Of a stretch of 64,000 nucleotides of DNA, positions 15,791 to 24,496 are shown one piece after another. This stretch comes from Massilia antarctica. Lineage in GTDB: Bacteria > Pseudomonadota > Gammaproteobacteria > Burkholderiales > Burkholderiaceae_D. The notes beneath the pieces were generated by a model. It was not told the origin of the DNA. It did not search any database and was given only the letters and a program-made list of their open reading frames with translations. The stretch is from the NCBI RefSeq assembly GCF_015689335.1, contig NZ_CP065053.1, forward strand, positions 6,448,001-6,512,000, given 5' to 3'. Position 1 is the first letter of the stretch. Each line of letters opens with the position of its first letter. The translations under genes were made by a program, and so were the position numbers.

Positions 15791-17007
15791 CGCGCCAGCC
15801 TGATGCCGGTGAACTGCCAGCGCGCCCCGGCCGGGAAGAAGTTGCGGTAGCTGGCGCGCGCATGCGCGGGCGGCGTGGTGCACGAGGAACCGCGCAGGAC
15901 GTACTGATTGAGCATGAATTTACCGTTATATTCGCCCAGCGCGCCGGGCGCGCAGGCATAGCCGGGATACGGCGCGTAACTACTGCTGGTCCACTGCCAG
16001 CACTCGCCGAACATTTGCGTCAAGCCCCCGCCCTGCTGCGCGCCGGCCGGATGCAGGCCGCCCGCAGTCACGGGCACACTGGCCGCGGCCACTTCCCATT
16101 CCGCCTCGGTCGGCAGGCGCGCGTCCATCCAGTGCGCGAATGCGTCCGCCTCGTACAGCGACAGATGCGTCACCGGCCGCGCCGCATCGAGCGGCTGCAA
16201 TCCGTACAGGGTAAATTCGTGCCACTGCCCGTGCGCGTCGCGCTGCCAGTACAGCGGGTGCGCCAGTTTCAGCTCGCCCACCCGGTCCCAGCCCTCCGAG
16301 AGCCACAGCGCCGGCTCGCGATAGCCGCCCGCCTCGATGAAGGCCAGGTATTCGCCATTGGTCACCAGGCGCGAAGCGATCGCAAACGGCGCCACATACT
16401 GGCGATGGCGCGGCAGCTCGTTGTCGAAGCAAAAGCTCGTGTCCACGTGGCCGATGTCGGCCAGGCCGCCCTCGAAACCGATCCACCCTAGCGGCGCGGC
16501 GGCCGGCGCGCGCGCCAGCGCACTGTCCATATAGGCGGGCCACATGGCGTTCTGCGCCAGCAGGTGCTTGACGTCGGTGAGCATCAGCTCCTGGTGCTGC
16601 TGCTCGTGCTGCAAGCCCAGTTCCAGCAATTCCAGCAACTGCGGCAGCTCGGCGCCGGGCTGCGCCGCCAGCAGGCGCGCCACTCTAGCATCCACATTGG
16701 CGCGGTAGGCGCGCACATCGCGCATGGCGGGACGTGTCAGCACGCCGCGCTGGGCGCGCGGATGGCGCTCGCCGATGCCGTTGTAATAGGAATTGAACAG
16801 CACCCGGAAGGCTGGATGAAAGGGCGCGAAGCCTTCCTCGAAGCGCTCCAGGATAAACGTTTCGAAAAACCAGGTGGTATGCGCCAGATGCCATTTGATG
16901 GGACTGGCGTCGGCCATCGACTGGGCGCCGCAGTCTTCGTCGGACAGGGGCTCGGCCAGCATCAGCGAACGTTTGCGCACGCCGTCGTAAAGGTCGCGCA
17001 TGCTCAT
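15787..17007 (-). CDS. egtB: Ergothioneine biosynthesis sulfoxide synthase EgtB
   Basis: The 406-residue enzyme belongs to the iron(II)-dependent EgtB family, which oxidatively couples hercynine to a thiol (gamma-Glu-Cys or Cys). The N-terminal DinB-like domain carries the metal ligands: His43 in AHTTWFFE and His134/His138 in HEQQHQE. The C-terminal formylglycine-enzyme-like domain shows RLPTEAEWEVA, CWQWTSSSY, LRGSSCTTP and YRNFFP. It overlaps egtD by ATGA and yihY by ATGA. It is a paralogue of senA at 4.4-5.6 kb; pairing with egtD is why I assign this copy to ergothioneine. No egtA, egtC or egtE is in the window. The start at 17007 could instead be the second Met at 17001. Confidence 0.9.
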   Translation of the reverse strand: MSMRDLYDGVRKRSLMLAEPLSDEDCGAQSMADASPIKWHLAHTTWFFETFILERFEEGFAPFHPAFRVLFNSYYNGIGERHPRAQRGVLTRPAMRDVRAYRANVDARVARLLAAQPGAELPQLLELLELGLQHEQQHQELMLTDVKHLLAQNAMWPAYMDSALARAPAAAPLGWIGFEGGLADIGHVDTSFCFDNELPRHRQYVAPFAIASRLVTNGEYLAFIEAGGYREPALWLSEGWDRVGELKLAHPLYWQRDAHGQWHEFTLYGLQPLDAARPVTHLSLYEADAFAHWMDARLPTEAEWEVAAASVPVTAGGLHPAGAQQGGGLTQMFGECWQWTSSSYAPYPGYACAPGALGEYNGKFMLNQYVLRGSSCTTPPAHARASYRNFFPAGARWQFTGIRLAR

Positions 17008-17969
17008 CGGGCAATGGCGCGCGCGTAGATGACCGCGAACCACTGGTCCGGATCGGTCCACACATGCACGCTCTGAAAGCCGGCTTGTTCGAGCAGCCCC
17101 ACCGCCGCGCTCTGGCGGTACTTGTAGCTATTCTCGGTATGAATCCGCTCGCCCGCGGCGAAACGGCGTTCCCCGCCCGGCCAGCGCACGGTCAGCGCTT
17201 CGCGCGCTTCCAGGTGCATTTCCACCCGGCTGTCGTCGGCATTGAAAAAGCCGCGGTGGCGCCACTGCGCCACGTCGAAGTCGGCCCCCAGCAGCAGGTT
17301 CACATGGCGCAGGATATTCAGGTTGAAGGCAGCCGTGACGCCGATGGCGTCGTCGTAGGCCGCATCGAGCGTGGCGGCATCCTTGACCAGGTCGATCCCG
17401 ATCAGCAGCGCGCCGTCGTCATCGCACTCGTCGCGCGCGCGCCGGAGAAAGTCTCGCGCCTCATCCGGCGTGTAGTTGCCGATCGACGAACCCGGGTAAA
17501 AGAACAGGCGCTTGCCCGGCCGTACCACGCCAGGCAGATCGAGATGGCTCGAAAAATCCAGTCCCAGCCCGGTCATCTCGATATGCGGAAAGCGCTGCTG
17601 CAAGCGTTCGATCGATTCGCGCAGGAAATCGTAGGAAATGTCGACCGCCACATACTGGGCCGGATGCAGCAGCGGGAACAGGCGCGCCGCCTTGGCGCAG
17701 TTACCCGCCCCCAGGTCGATCAGGGTGGTGCCCACGCCCACGGCGCGCGCGATGTCGGCGCCGTGGCGCGCCACGATCGCCGCTTCGGTGCGGGTCGGAT
17801 AATATTCGGGCAGCTCGCAAATCGCCTCGAACAGCCGGGAACCGAGGGCGTCGTACAGGAATTTGGGCGAAATCGCCGCGCTCTTGCCGAGCAGGCCGGC
17901 AGTCAGTTCGGACACGATGGCGCCGCTGGCGCGCGCATCGCGCGCTTCGGCAAGGCTGGAAGTCGGCAT
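17004..17969 (-). CDS. egtD: L-histidine N(alpha)-methyltransferase EgtD
   Basis: EgtD trimethylates histidine to hercynine, the shared precursor of ergothioneine and selenoneine. The 321-residue reading fits the family (about 320). Visible elements are KFLYDALGSRLFEAICELPEYYPTR split across the N-terminal region, the SAM-binding LIDLGAGNCAKA, FFYPGSSIGNYTPDEA, LLIGIDLVKD, AFNLNILRHVN and the C-terminal HTENSYKY segment that contacts the histidine. The ATG at 17969 is chosen for family length; an in-frame ATG at 18014 would add 15 residues, and neither has a strong ribosome-binding site. It leads the operon egtD-egtB-yihY and diverges from a possible selenium importer. Confidence 0.9.
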   Translation of the reverse strand: MPTSSLAEARDARASGAIVSELTAGLLGKSAAISPKFLYDALGSRLFEAICELPEYYPTRTEAAIVARHGADIARAVGVGTTLIDLGAGNCAKAARLFPLLHPAQYVAVDISYDFLRESIERLQQRFPHIEMTGLGLDFSSHLDLPGVVRPGKRLFFYPGSSIGNYTPDEARDFLRRARDECDDDGALLIGIDLVKDAATLDAAYDDAIGVTAAFNLNILRHVNLLLGADFDVAQWRHRGFFNADDSRVEMHLEAREALTVRWPGGERRFAAGERIHTENSYKYRQSAAVGLLEQAGFQSVHVWTDPDQWFAVIYARAIAR

Positions 17970-18004
17970 AGGAGTACTCAATCGAAATCGCTGCGTTGGT
18001 GTTT

Positions 18005-18034
18005 TTGTTATCATAGCTGAATATCCCGTATTAA
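18005..18034 (+). promoter_or_regulatory. Candidate promoter of the PhnD-like importer operon
   Basis: TTGTTA (18005-18010) and TATTAA (18029-18034) are 18 bp apart, predicting a start near 18041 and a 60-nt leader. The egtD promoter on the other strand should lie in the same AT-richer patch. Confidence 0.35.
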
Positions 18035-18101
18035 ACGGTCCGCCCGGCGTTCAAGCGTGCTCGCCGGCCGGCGTCCACCCCGACTTCCCCACAAGGCTAC
18101 C

Positions 18102-18989
18102 ATGACCCATTTCTCCGCACTGCGCACCCTCAAGTCCATGCTGGCTGCATCATTGGCCGCCACCGCGCTGCTCGCTGCCAGCAGCGCCATCGCCCAGGTC
18201 ACGCCGGGTGTGCTGCGCGTATCGGCCATTCCCGACGAGGCGCCAACCGAATTGCAGCGCAAGTTCAAGCCGCTGGGCGACTACCTGGCCAAGGCCACCG
18301 GCCTGAAAGTCGAATTCACCCCCGTCACCGATTATCCGGCCGCGGTCGAAGGCCTGATCAACAAGCGCCTCGACCTGGTCTGGTTCGGCGGTTTCACTTT
18401 TGTACAGGCCAATGTGCGCAGCAAGGGCCAGGTCACGCCGCTGGTCCAGCGCCAGGAAGATACCGCCTTCCGCTCGGTGTTCGTCACCACCAAGGCCGAC
18501 ATCAACAAGCTCGATGACCTCAAGGGCAAGACGCTCAGTTTTGGCTCCGAATCGTCCACCTCGGGCCACCTGATGCCGCGCTCCTACCTGCTGGCCGCGA
18601 AAATCGATCCGGACACCGATCTCAAGCGCGTGGCCTACTCCGGCGCGCACGACGCCACCGTGGCCGCCGTCGCCGGCGGCAAGGTCGATGCCGGCGCGCT
18701 CAATATCTCGGTCTGGGAAAAACTGGTCGCCGAGAAGAAGGTCGATCCGGCCGCCGTGCGCGTGTTCTACACCACCCCGGGCTACTTCGATTACAACTGG
18801 AGCGTGCGCGCCGACATGCCGGCACCGATGAAGAAGAAGCTGACCGACGCCTTCCTCGCCCTCGACAAGTCGACCCCGGAAGGCAAGGAAATCCTCGAAC
18901 TGCAAAAAGCCAGCAAGTTCGTGCCGACCAAGCCGGAAAACTACAGCGCCATCGAAGCGGCCGCGCGCAGCGCCAAGCTGCTCAAGTAA
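18102..18989 (+). CDS. PhnD-family periplasmic binding protein, putative selenate (or phosphonate-type) importer
   Basis: The 295-residue product begins with a Sec signal peptide (hydrophobic core AASLAATALLAASSAIA, cleavage near AIA-QV). The mature part is a PhnD-type bilobed binding protein: LRVSAIPDEAPTELQRKFKPL, LDLVWFGGFTFVQA, GKTLSFGSESSTSGHLMPRSYLL with the oxyanion-binding Ser cluster, and AVAGGKVDAGALN. NCBI keeps a branch of this family as putative selenate-binding proteins in selD-bearing genomes, which this one resembles. Closeness to egtD and the sen cluster favours a selenium oxyanion, but phosphonate or phosphite remain possible. It opens a four-gene importer operon. Confidence 0.75.
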   Translation: MTHFSALRTLKSMLAASLAATALLAASSAIAQVTPGVLRVSAIPDEAPTELQRKFKPLGDYLAKATGLKVEFTPVTDYPAAVEGLINKRLDLVWFGGFTFVQANVRSKGQVTPLVQRQEDTAFRSVFVTTKADINKLDDLKGKTLSFGSESSTSGHLMPRSYLLAAKIDPDTDLKRVAYSGAHDATVAAVAGGKVDAGALNISVWEKLVAEKKVDPAAVRVFYTTPGYFDYNWSVRADMPAPMKKKLTDAFLALDKSTPEGKEILELQKASKFVPTKPENYSAIEAAARSAKLLK

Positions 18990-19002
18990 GTCGGGCACGC
19001 GC

Positions 19003-19818
19003 ATGGACTCCTACCGCCTCGGCAAGCTCACCGTGCGTCACCTGGCCGGCACGCAGGCGCCGGCCCTGCACGAGATCGACCTGGCAGTGGCGCAGGGCGA
19101 GCAGCTGGCCGTGATCGGCCCGTCCGGGGCCGGCAAGACCACCTTGCTGGCCACCCTCGCCTGCGCCCACGCGCCGGCGGGCGGGACCCTGCACGTGCTC
19201 GGCCAGGACCCGTGGGCCCTGCATGGCGCGGCGCGCCACAAGCTGCGCGCCAGCCTGTTCCTGGCGCCGCAAACCCCGCCCCTGCCGCCGCGCCAGCGGG
19301 TGGTCACGGCGGTGCTGGCGGCGCGCCTGCCCGAATGGACCCTGGGCCAGGCGCTCGCTTCCCTGTTCAAGCCGGCCGATCCCGACGCCGCCCACGCGGC
19401 GCTGGCGCGTTTCGGCCTGGGCGACAAACTGTACGCGCGGGTCGACCGGCTCTCCGGCGGCGAGCGCCAGCGCTGCGGCCTGGCGCGCCTGCTGCTGTCG
19501 TCGGCGCGCGTGTTCCTGGTCGACGAGCCGCTCTCCGCGCTCGACCCGGCGCTATCCCTGATTACCCTGGCCACCCTGCGCCAGGAAGCGGCGCGCCGCA
19601 ATGCCACCCTGATCTGCAGCCTGCACCAGGTGGACATGGCGCGCGCCCATTTCCCGCGCATCGTCGGCCTGCGCGACGGGCGCATCGTGTTCGACGCCGC
19701 GCGCGAAGACGTCAGCGACGACATGATCGCGGCACTCTACCGGAACGAAGCGACGGTGCAGCACGCGCCGCAGCCGCACGAAACGCCCGACCGGCTGGCC
19801 GTCGGCGCCTGCTTCTGA
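19003..19818 (+). CDS. ABC importer ATP-binding protein (PhnC-like)
   Basis: The 271-residue ATPase shows Walker A GPSGAGKTT, signature LSGGERQRCGLARLLLS, Walker B VFLVDEPLSALDPA and the switch His in SLHQVD. It begins 13 bp after the binding-protein gene and ends 3 bp before the first permease, so it should energise that importer. The C-terminal 25 residues are a Pro/His-rich tail beyond the usual ATPase core. Confidence 0.88.
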   Translation: MDSYRLGKLTVRHLAGTQAPALHEIDLAVAQGEQLAVIGPSGAGKTTLLATLACAHAPAGGTLHVLGQDPWALHGAARHKLRASLFLAPQTPPLPPRQRVVTAVLAARLPEWTLGQALASLFKPADPDAAHAALARFGLGDKLYARVDRLSGGERQRCGLARLLLSSARVFLVDEPLSALDPALSLITLATLRQEAARRNATLICSLHQVDMARAHFPRIVGLRDGRIVFDAAREDVSDDMIAALYRNEATVQHAPQPHETPDRLAVGACF

Positions 19819-19821
19819 CGC

Positions 19822-20652
19822 ATGATCGCGGCAACCGTCCACCATCCCGACCCGGCCTGGCGCGCGCGCCTGGCGATCCTCGCCATCGGCGTGGCCCTGC
19901 TGTGGCCCGCCCTGGTGTTCAGCGAATTCAAGCCCTGGATCCTGTTCGACCTGCAAAGCCTCGCCGCGGCCAGCCAGTTCCTGGCCGGCTTTCTGAAACC
20001 CGCGCACGCGCCCGACTTCCTGGCGATGGTGCTGCGCGAAACCTGGCAGACGGTGGCCATCGCCACCGCCGGCCTGACCCTGGCCCTGCTCGGCGCCATC
20101 CCGGCCACCCTGATCATCACCGAACGCCTGTCCATCTCGCGCCTGGGCACACGGCGCATGCACTGGGCCGCCCGCCTGCTGCGCCAGCTGGTGCGCTGGG
20201 TGCTGGTGCTGCTGCGCAGCGTGCCCGAACTGGTGTGGGCCATCCTGTTCGTGCGCGTGGTCGGGCTCGGCCCCACCGCCGGCGTGCTGGCCATCGCGCT
20301 CACTTACAGCGGCATGCTGGGCAAGGTGTACGCCGAAATCCTCGAATCGACCGACGCCCATGCCACCGGCGCGCTGCTGGCCAACGGCAGTTCGCGCCTG
20401 GCCGCGCTCCTGTATGGCGCGCTGCCCGAGTCGAGCGCGGAACTGGTCTCGTACACGGTGTACCGCTGGGAGTGCGCCATCCGCGGCTCGGCGGTGATCG
20501 GCTTTGTCGGCGCCGGCGGGCTCGGTCAGCGCATGGATGAATCGACCCGCATGATGGCCGGCGGCGAAGTGTGCACCATGCTGATCATGTTCGTGCTGCT
20601 GGTCGCGCTGGCCGATGCGGTGTCCAAGCTGCTGCGCCGGCGGCTCGGATGA
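19822..20652 (+). CDS. ABC importer permease 1 (PhnE-like)
   Basis: The 276-residue membrane protein has about six hydrophobic segments and the PhnE-type cytoplasmic coupling region: LRSVPELVWAILFVRVVGLGP followed later by GFVGAGGLGQRMDE. It should form half of a heterodimeric channel with the next gene, whose ATG overlaps its TGA (ATGA). Confidence 0.88.
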   Translation: MIAATVHHPDPAWRARLAILAIGVALLWPALVFSEFKPWILFDLQSLAAASQFLAGFLKPAHAPDFLAMVLRETWQTVAIATAGLTLALLGAIPATLIITERLSISRLGTRRMHWAARLLRQLVRWVLVLLRSVPELVWAILFVRVVGLGPTAGVLAIALTYSGMLGKVYAEILESTDAHATGALLANGSSRLAALLYGALPESSAELVSYTVYRWECAIRGSAVIGFVGAGGLGQRMDESTRMMAGGEVCTMLIMFVLLVALADAVSKLLRRRLG

Positions 20653-21452
20653 ACGCGCCCCGCTCACCCACGCTGCCTGCCGCGCCGCCGCGCCGCGTCT
20701 CCACCTGGCTGCTGGCGGCGGCCATCGTGGCGCTCGTCGTCGCCAGCTTCGCCTCGCTGCCGCTGCAATGGTCGGCCTTCTTCACGCCCGACGCGCTTGC
20801 GGTGACCCGCGAATTCCTGGCCGGCTTTTCCCCGCCCGAAAGCGCCCCGGCCTTCCTGCGCAAGACCGCGCTGGCGGCCGCCGAGACGCTCTCGATGTCG
20901 GCCATCGGCACCTTGCTGGCGGTGGCCGGCGGCATGGCGCTGGCGATCGCCGGCGCCGGGCGCCTGGGCAAAGTCCAGCGCGTCCTCGCGCGCGCCCTGC
21001 TCAATGTGCTGCGCTCGATTCCGGAACTGGTGTGGGCCTCCTTGCTGCTGGTGGCCGCCGGCCTGGGGCCGTTCGCCGGCACCCTGGCACTGGCCGCGCA
21101 CACCAGCGGCGTGCTCGGCCGCCTGTTCGCCGACGCCCTCGAAAACGCCGATCCGCATCCGGAAACCACCCTGCTCACCAACGGCGCCGCGCCGGCGGCG
21201 GCGTTTTTGTACGCCACCATGCCGCAAACCCTGCCCCAGATGCTGTCGTACACCCTGTACCGCTGGGAGAACAATATCCGCGCCGCGGCGGTGCTCGGCG
21301 TGGTCGGCGCGGGCGGACTCGGTCAGATGCTCAAGTTTCACCTGTCGCTGTTCCAGATGCAAAACGCGGCCACCGTCATCATCGCCATGCTGCTGCTCGT
21401 CGCCCTGGTCGATGCCGCCAGCTTTGCGCTGCGGCGCGCCCTCACCCGCTAG
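20649..21452 (+). CDS. ABC importer permease 2 (PhnE-like)
   Basis: The 267-residue permease is a paralogue of the preceding one, with LRSIPELVWASLLLVAAGLGP and GVVGAGGLGQMLK as coupling motifs and about six membrane helices. Two adjacent PhnE-like genes imply a heterodimeric channel. The start is the ATG in the ATGA overlap; an upstream in-frame codon lies within the previous gene. Confidence 0.88.
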   Translation: MNAPRSPTLPAAPPRRVSTWLLAAAIVALVVASFASLPLQWSAFFTPDALAVTREFLAGFSPPESAPAFLRKTALAAAETLSMSAIGTLLAVAGGMALAIAGAGRLGKVQRVLARALLNVLRSIPELVWASLLLVAAGLGPFAGTLALAAHTSGVLGRLFADALENADPHPETTLLTNGAAPAAAFLYATMPQTLPQMLSYTLYRWENNIRAAAVLGVVGAGGLGQMLKFHLSLFQMQNAATVIIAMLLLVALVDAASFALRRALTR

Positions 21453-21491
21453 GCCCCAAGCCAGCCCCACCTCCGTCACCAGGTATTCCTC

Positions 21492-22148
21492 ATGCTCGAA
21501 CTGCGCGATCTCGCCAAAACTTATAACGGACGTCCGGTGCTCAACCGCCTCTCGCACCAATTCAAGGCCGGCGAATTCGTCGCCATCATGGGCGAATCGG
21601 GGGTCGGCAAGTCGACCCTGCTGAACCTCATCGCCGGCCTCGATGCGCCCGACAGTGGCGATATAGTGATCGACGGCCAGCCCATGTCGGCGCTCGATGA
21701 CAATGCCGCCACCAGCCTGCGGCGCACGCGCATGGGTTTCATCTTCCAGGCTTTCCACGTGCTGCCGCACCTGACCCTGGAGCAGAACGTGGCCCTGCCC
21801 CTGCTATTGAACGGCCAGGGCCAGGAACGCGCTAGCGCCATGCTGGCCGCGGTGGGCCTGGGCGGACGGGGCGGCGATTTCCCGCGCCAGCTGTCCGGCG
21901 GCGAAATGCAGCGCGTGGCGATCGCGCGCGCGCTGGTGCACCGGCCGGCCCTGGTGCTGGCCGATGAACCGACCGGCAACCTCGATCCGGAGACCGCCGA
22001 CAGCATCCTTGCCTTGCTGCGCGATGAAGTAAAAGCAAGCGGCGCCAGTGCAATAATGGTCACACATTCTCACGCGGCAGCCGCGCAAGCCGACAAAACC
22101 CTCATTTTGACCCGCTCAGGATTGCATATTATGCAAGATGTGCGCTAA
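21492..22148 (+). CDS. Orphan ABC ATP-binding protein (LolD/MacB-like)
   Basis: The 218-residue ATPase carries Walker [11 protein letters not shown]-loop [11 protein letters not shown], signature [15 protein letters not shown], Walker [12 protein letters not shown] and switch His in VTHSH. The EPTGNLD form is typical of LolD, MacB and FtsE-type ATPases that pair with FtsX-like permeases, yet no such permease is adjacent. It lies 39 bp past the importer permease and may be co-transcribed, but its family differs from the PhnC type, so a direct role in that importer is unlikely. Confidence 0.8.
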   Translation: MLELRDLAKTYNGRPVLNRLSHQFKAGEFVAIMGESGVGKSTLLNLIAGLDAPDSGDIVIDGQPMSALDDNAATSLRRTRMGFIFQAFHVLPHLTLEQNVALPLLLNGQGQERASAMLAAVGLGGRGGDFPRQLSGGEMQRVAIARALVHRPALVLADEPTGNLDPETADSILALLRDEVKASGASAIMVTHSHAAAAQADKTLILTRSGLHIMQDVR

Positions 22149-22323
22149 AAGCCGCATTTCCGTCGTTTAATTTATCAACTTTGCTGCGAGTATATTCTTT
22201 CGGTAGTATCATCGGAACAAACCCGTGATGCATGAAATATATCAGAATGTAACAACCGGGTTGAAGTTGACCAACAGTCGATCAGTCCCCCATCAATGAA
22301 AAAATAATCTTTGGAGGAGTACG

Positions 22324-22611
22324 ATGAACGTACGGCAAAAGAAACTGGAAATGATCGAGGCGATGAACCGCGCTCGAGCGCTCGAACCGTCGAGCTTTGT
22401 GCCGAACAAGCTGCTCGACACCTTGATCGAAAAGATGAACCTCAAGAACGATGCGGAGTTGTGCCGCGTGCTGGAAGTCCAGCCGCCAATCATCAGCAAA
22501 ATCCGCCATCGAAAACTGGCCGTGGGTGCGACGATTTTGCTGCGCATGCACGAAAAGTCGGATATGAGCATCCGCGACTTGAAGGATTTGTCCAACGCAT
22601 CAATGCACTAG
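22324..22611 (+). CDS. Small helix-turn-helix-like protein
   Basis: The 95-residue protein has a probable Cro/CI-type HTH in its centre (KNDAELCRVLEVQPPIISKI, about residues 41-60). It begins behind an excellent GGAGGAG site (22313-22319). No effector domain is present, so it may be a small regulator. It is monocistronic, between an AT-rich promoter region (22150-22300) and a terminator-like hairpin. Confidence 0.65.
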   Translation: MNVRQKKLEMIEAMNRARALEPSSFVPNKLLDTLIEKMNLKNDAELCRVLEVQPPIISKIRHRKLAVGATILLRMHEKSDMSIRDLKDLSNASMH

Positions 22612-22631
22612 GCAGTCCTGCACAACTGCCT

Positions 22632-22658
22632 GGCGCCGGCAGCACATTGTCCGGCGCC
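22632..22658 (+). terminator. Stem-loop after the small HTH gene
   Basis: GGCGCCGG (22632-22639) pairs with CCGGCGCC (22651-22658) around an 11-nt loop, 21 bp past the stop. The following bases (CGTTGTAG) hold no T-run. Confidence 0.5.
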
Positions 22659-22760
22659 CGTTGTAGCACTGCGTGCCGCATGGCGCAGACGTCGATACCG
22701 GGCAAGGCTTCACCTTCCGCCATACCGCTGCATCCTCACCGAAACCCCGTGCGGACCCAG

Positions 22761-23516
22761 CTACCCCATTCCATAGTGCTTCGCGTAGCGGCTGTCCAGG
22801 TTCGCCAGCGGCAGCAGCAGGAATAAATCCGCACTCTCGAAATCAGGATCCCAGGCCGGCTCGCCGCACAGCCACGCCCCCGAACGCACATAGCCCTTGA
22901 CCAGCGCCGGCACCTGCGCCGGGCCGGCCGCCTCCAGCGCGCCCACCGGAAACGGCAGGTGCGGCGTGACCCGGTATTCGGCCGGCGCGGCGTGCCTGCC
23001 GATCAGCGAGCGATACACCGCGGCCGCGTTATGGCCGCCGTCGGCCACGCTCATGCTGGCGCAGCCGGCCAGGAAATCGCAGCGCTCGCGCCGCATGCAT
23101 TCGGCCAGGCCGGCCCACAGCAGCATGATCACGCTGCCGCCGCGGTATTTGGGGTGGATGCAGGCGCGCCCCGCTTCGATGATGCGCGTGCGCAGATGGT
23201 TCAGGCGGCCCAGGTCGAATTCGTTTTCGGCATACAGGCGGCCGATCCGGCGCGCCCTCGATGGACTCAATACGCGGTAGGTGCCCACCACCTTGAGGGT
23301 GGAGGCATCGCGCACGATCAGGTGCTCGCAGTGCTCGTCGAATTCGTCGCGGTCGAGCCGCTCGGCATTGGCCAGCGCCGACAAGCCCATCGTTTCGATG
23401 AAGACCTTGTAGCGCAGGCGCTGCACTTCGCGCACTTCGGCCGGCGTCGACGCCAGGCTCAGGGCCAGCCGCGGCGCGGCCGGTTTCGTCTCTTGCGAGG
23501 AATGGAGGTTGTGCAT
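22761..23516 (-). CDS. olsB: OlsB-like N-acyltransferase (GNAT fold), ornithine-lipid synthesis
   Basis: The 251-residue protein resembles OlsB, which attaches a 3-hydroxyacyl chain to ornithine in phosphorus-free membrane lipids. It shows LRYKVFIETMG near the N-terminus, DEFDEHCEHLIVRD, VGTYRVLSPSRARRIG, EAGRACIHPKYRGGSVIMLLW (acyl-carrier binding loop) and CASM. OlsA, the second acyltransferase, is not adjacent, so the related haemolysin-like acyltransferases remain an alternative. The start ATG follows AAAGGACGAAGC. Confidence 0.65.
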   Translation of the reverse strand: MHNLHSSQETKPAAPRLALSLASTPAEVREVQRLRYKVFIETMGLSALANAERLDRDEFDEHCEHLIVRDASTLKVVGTYRVLSPSRARRIGRLYAENEFDLGRLNHLRTRIIEAGRACIHPKYRGGSVIMLLWAGLAECMRRERCDFLAGCASMSVADGGHNAAAVYRSLIGRHAAPAEYRVTPHLPFPVGALEAAGPAQVPALVKGYVRSGAWLCGEPAWDPDFESADLFLLLPLANLDSRYAKHYGMG

Positions 23517-23613
23517 GCTTCGTCCTTTCAGTGGCGACGAAGCACAGCCTAACTGGATAATTTGTCAGGCAAGTGACAGCCGCGTGTCAGGCCGATGACA
23601 CGCGGCGCGCGGC

Positions 23614-24273
23614 TTATTCGCTTTTCGGGCGGCCGGTCTTGAGCTGCGGAAGGCTAGCCAGCACCTTTTGCAGGGTGGCGATATCGAGGTCGCTGATCAG
23701 CGCCACGCCGATGCGCAGCAATTCGCTTTTCTTGATCTCGAAGCCGGCTTTCAGGCAAGCTTTCTTGACCTGGCCGAGCACCGCGTATTCCTGCTCCGGC
23801 ATGGTGAAGCTGTCGCGCACCAGCTTGGCCTTGCGCGCCTTGTCGCGCGTGCCGGCGTCGGCGCCGCTGTCCGGTGCGGCGGGCGCCGCCAGCTTGGGCG
23901 CCGGCTTGGCAGCTTTGCCGGTAGCGATTTTCTCCGCCGGTTTCGGCGCTGCCTTCGCCGGCGCCTTCATTGCGGCTTTCGGTGCGGCCTTCGCTACCGT
24001 CTTCGGTGCTGCTTTCGTTACCGCTTTCGGCGCCGCCTTCGGTGCCGCCTTGGCGCGCACAGGCGCGATCGCCTTGACCGCCTCCTTCGGCGCTCCGGCC
24101 GCCGCGCTCTTGCGCACGGCTGGCTTGGCCACGGCCGTGGCGACCAAGGCCTTCTTCGCCGCAGTGCCAGTCGTCTTTTTCGGCGCCGCCTTGGCGGCGC
24201 GCGTTGCCGGTGCGGCCGATTTGAGTTCCGCGATCGTGTGTCCGTTGGTTTTTTCGCTTGCAGTCTTGGCCAT
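23614..24273 (-). CDS. Histone H1-like Ala/Lys/Pro-rich protein with a C-terminal folded domain
   Basis: The 219-residue protein has a long disordered region (about 20-140) of AAPK, KAAPK and TKAAPK repeats like bacterial and eukaryotic H1 tails, which bind DNA or RNA non-specifically. The last 70 residues are different and folded: VRDSFTMPEQEYAVLGQVKK, KAGFEIKKSELLRIGVALI, then a Leu-rich helix, reminiscent of a ribbon-helix-helix or similar DNA-binding module. A nucleoid-associated or regulatory role is inferred. A TTGAGT-N17-TAAATC element lies upstream on the minus strand, and CGGAG serves as ribosome-binding site. Repetitive DNA here makes length variation between strains likely. Confidence 0.65.
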   Translation of the reverse strand: MAKTASEKTNGHTIAELKSAAPATRAAKAAPKKTTGTAAKKALVATAVAKPAVRKSAAAGAPKEAVKAIAPVRAKAAPKAAPKAVTKAAPKTVAKAAPKAAMKAPAKAAPKPAEKIATGKAAKPAPKLAAPAAPDSGADAGTRDKARKAKLVRDSFTMPEQEYAVLGQVKKACLKAGFEIKKSELLRIGVALISDLDIATLQKVLASLPQLKTGRPKSE

Positions 24274-24496
24274 TGAGTTACTCCGTCTTGATATCGATTT
24301 AAACAGTATATACGATTTACTCAATTGCCGACGTGCAGCACTTTTCTTGAGTTCGTACAACCTTACGGCAACTTGGCGCCGAATATCGCACAATTGGCCG
24401 TCCCCTACCCCGGACATTGACATGGATCACATTCCATTAGGAAATATTTGCACGTTCACGTCACATTGCCGCGCGCCGGCATGCCGCTTCGCCAAC

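Noticed and set aside
15787..17007. egtB as a second senA
   Set aside because: It lies next to egtD in one operon, away from senB-senC, and its HEQQHQE ligand motif is EgtB-like. The SenA role is better given to the gene at 4432-5628.
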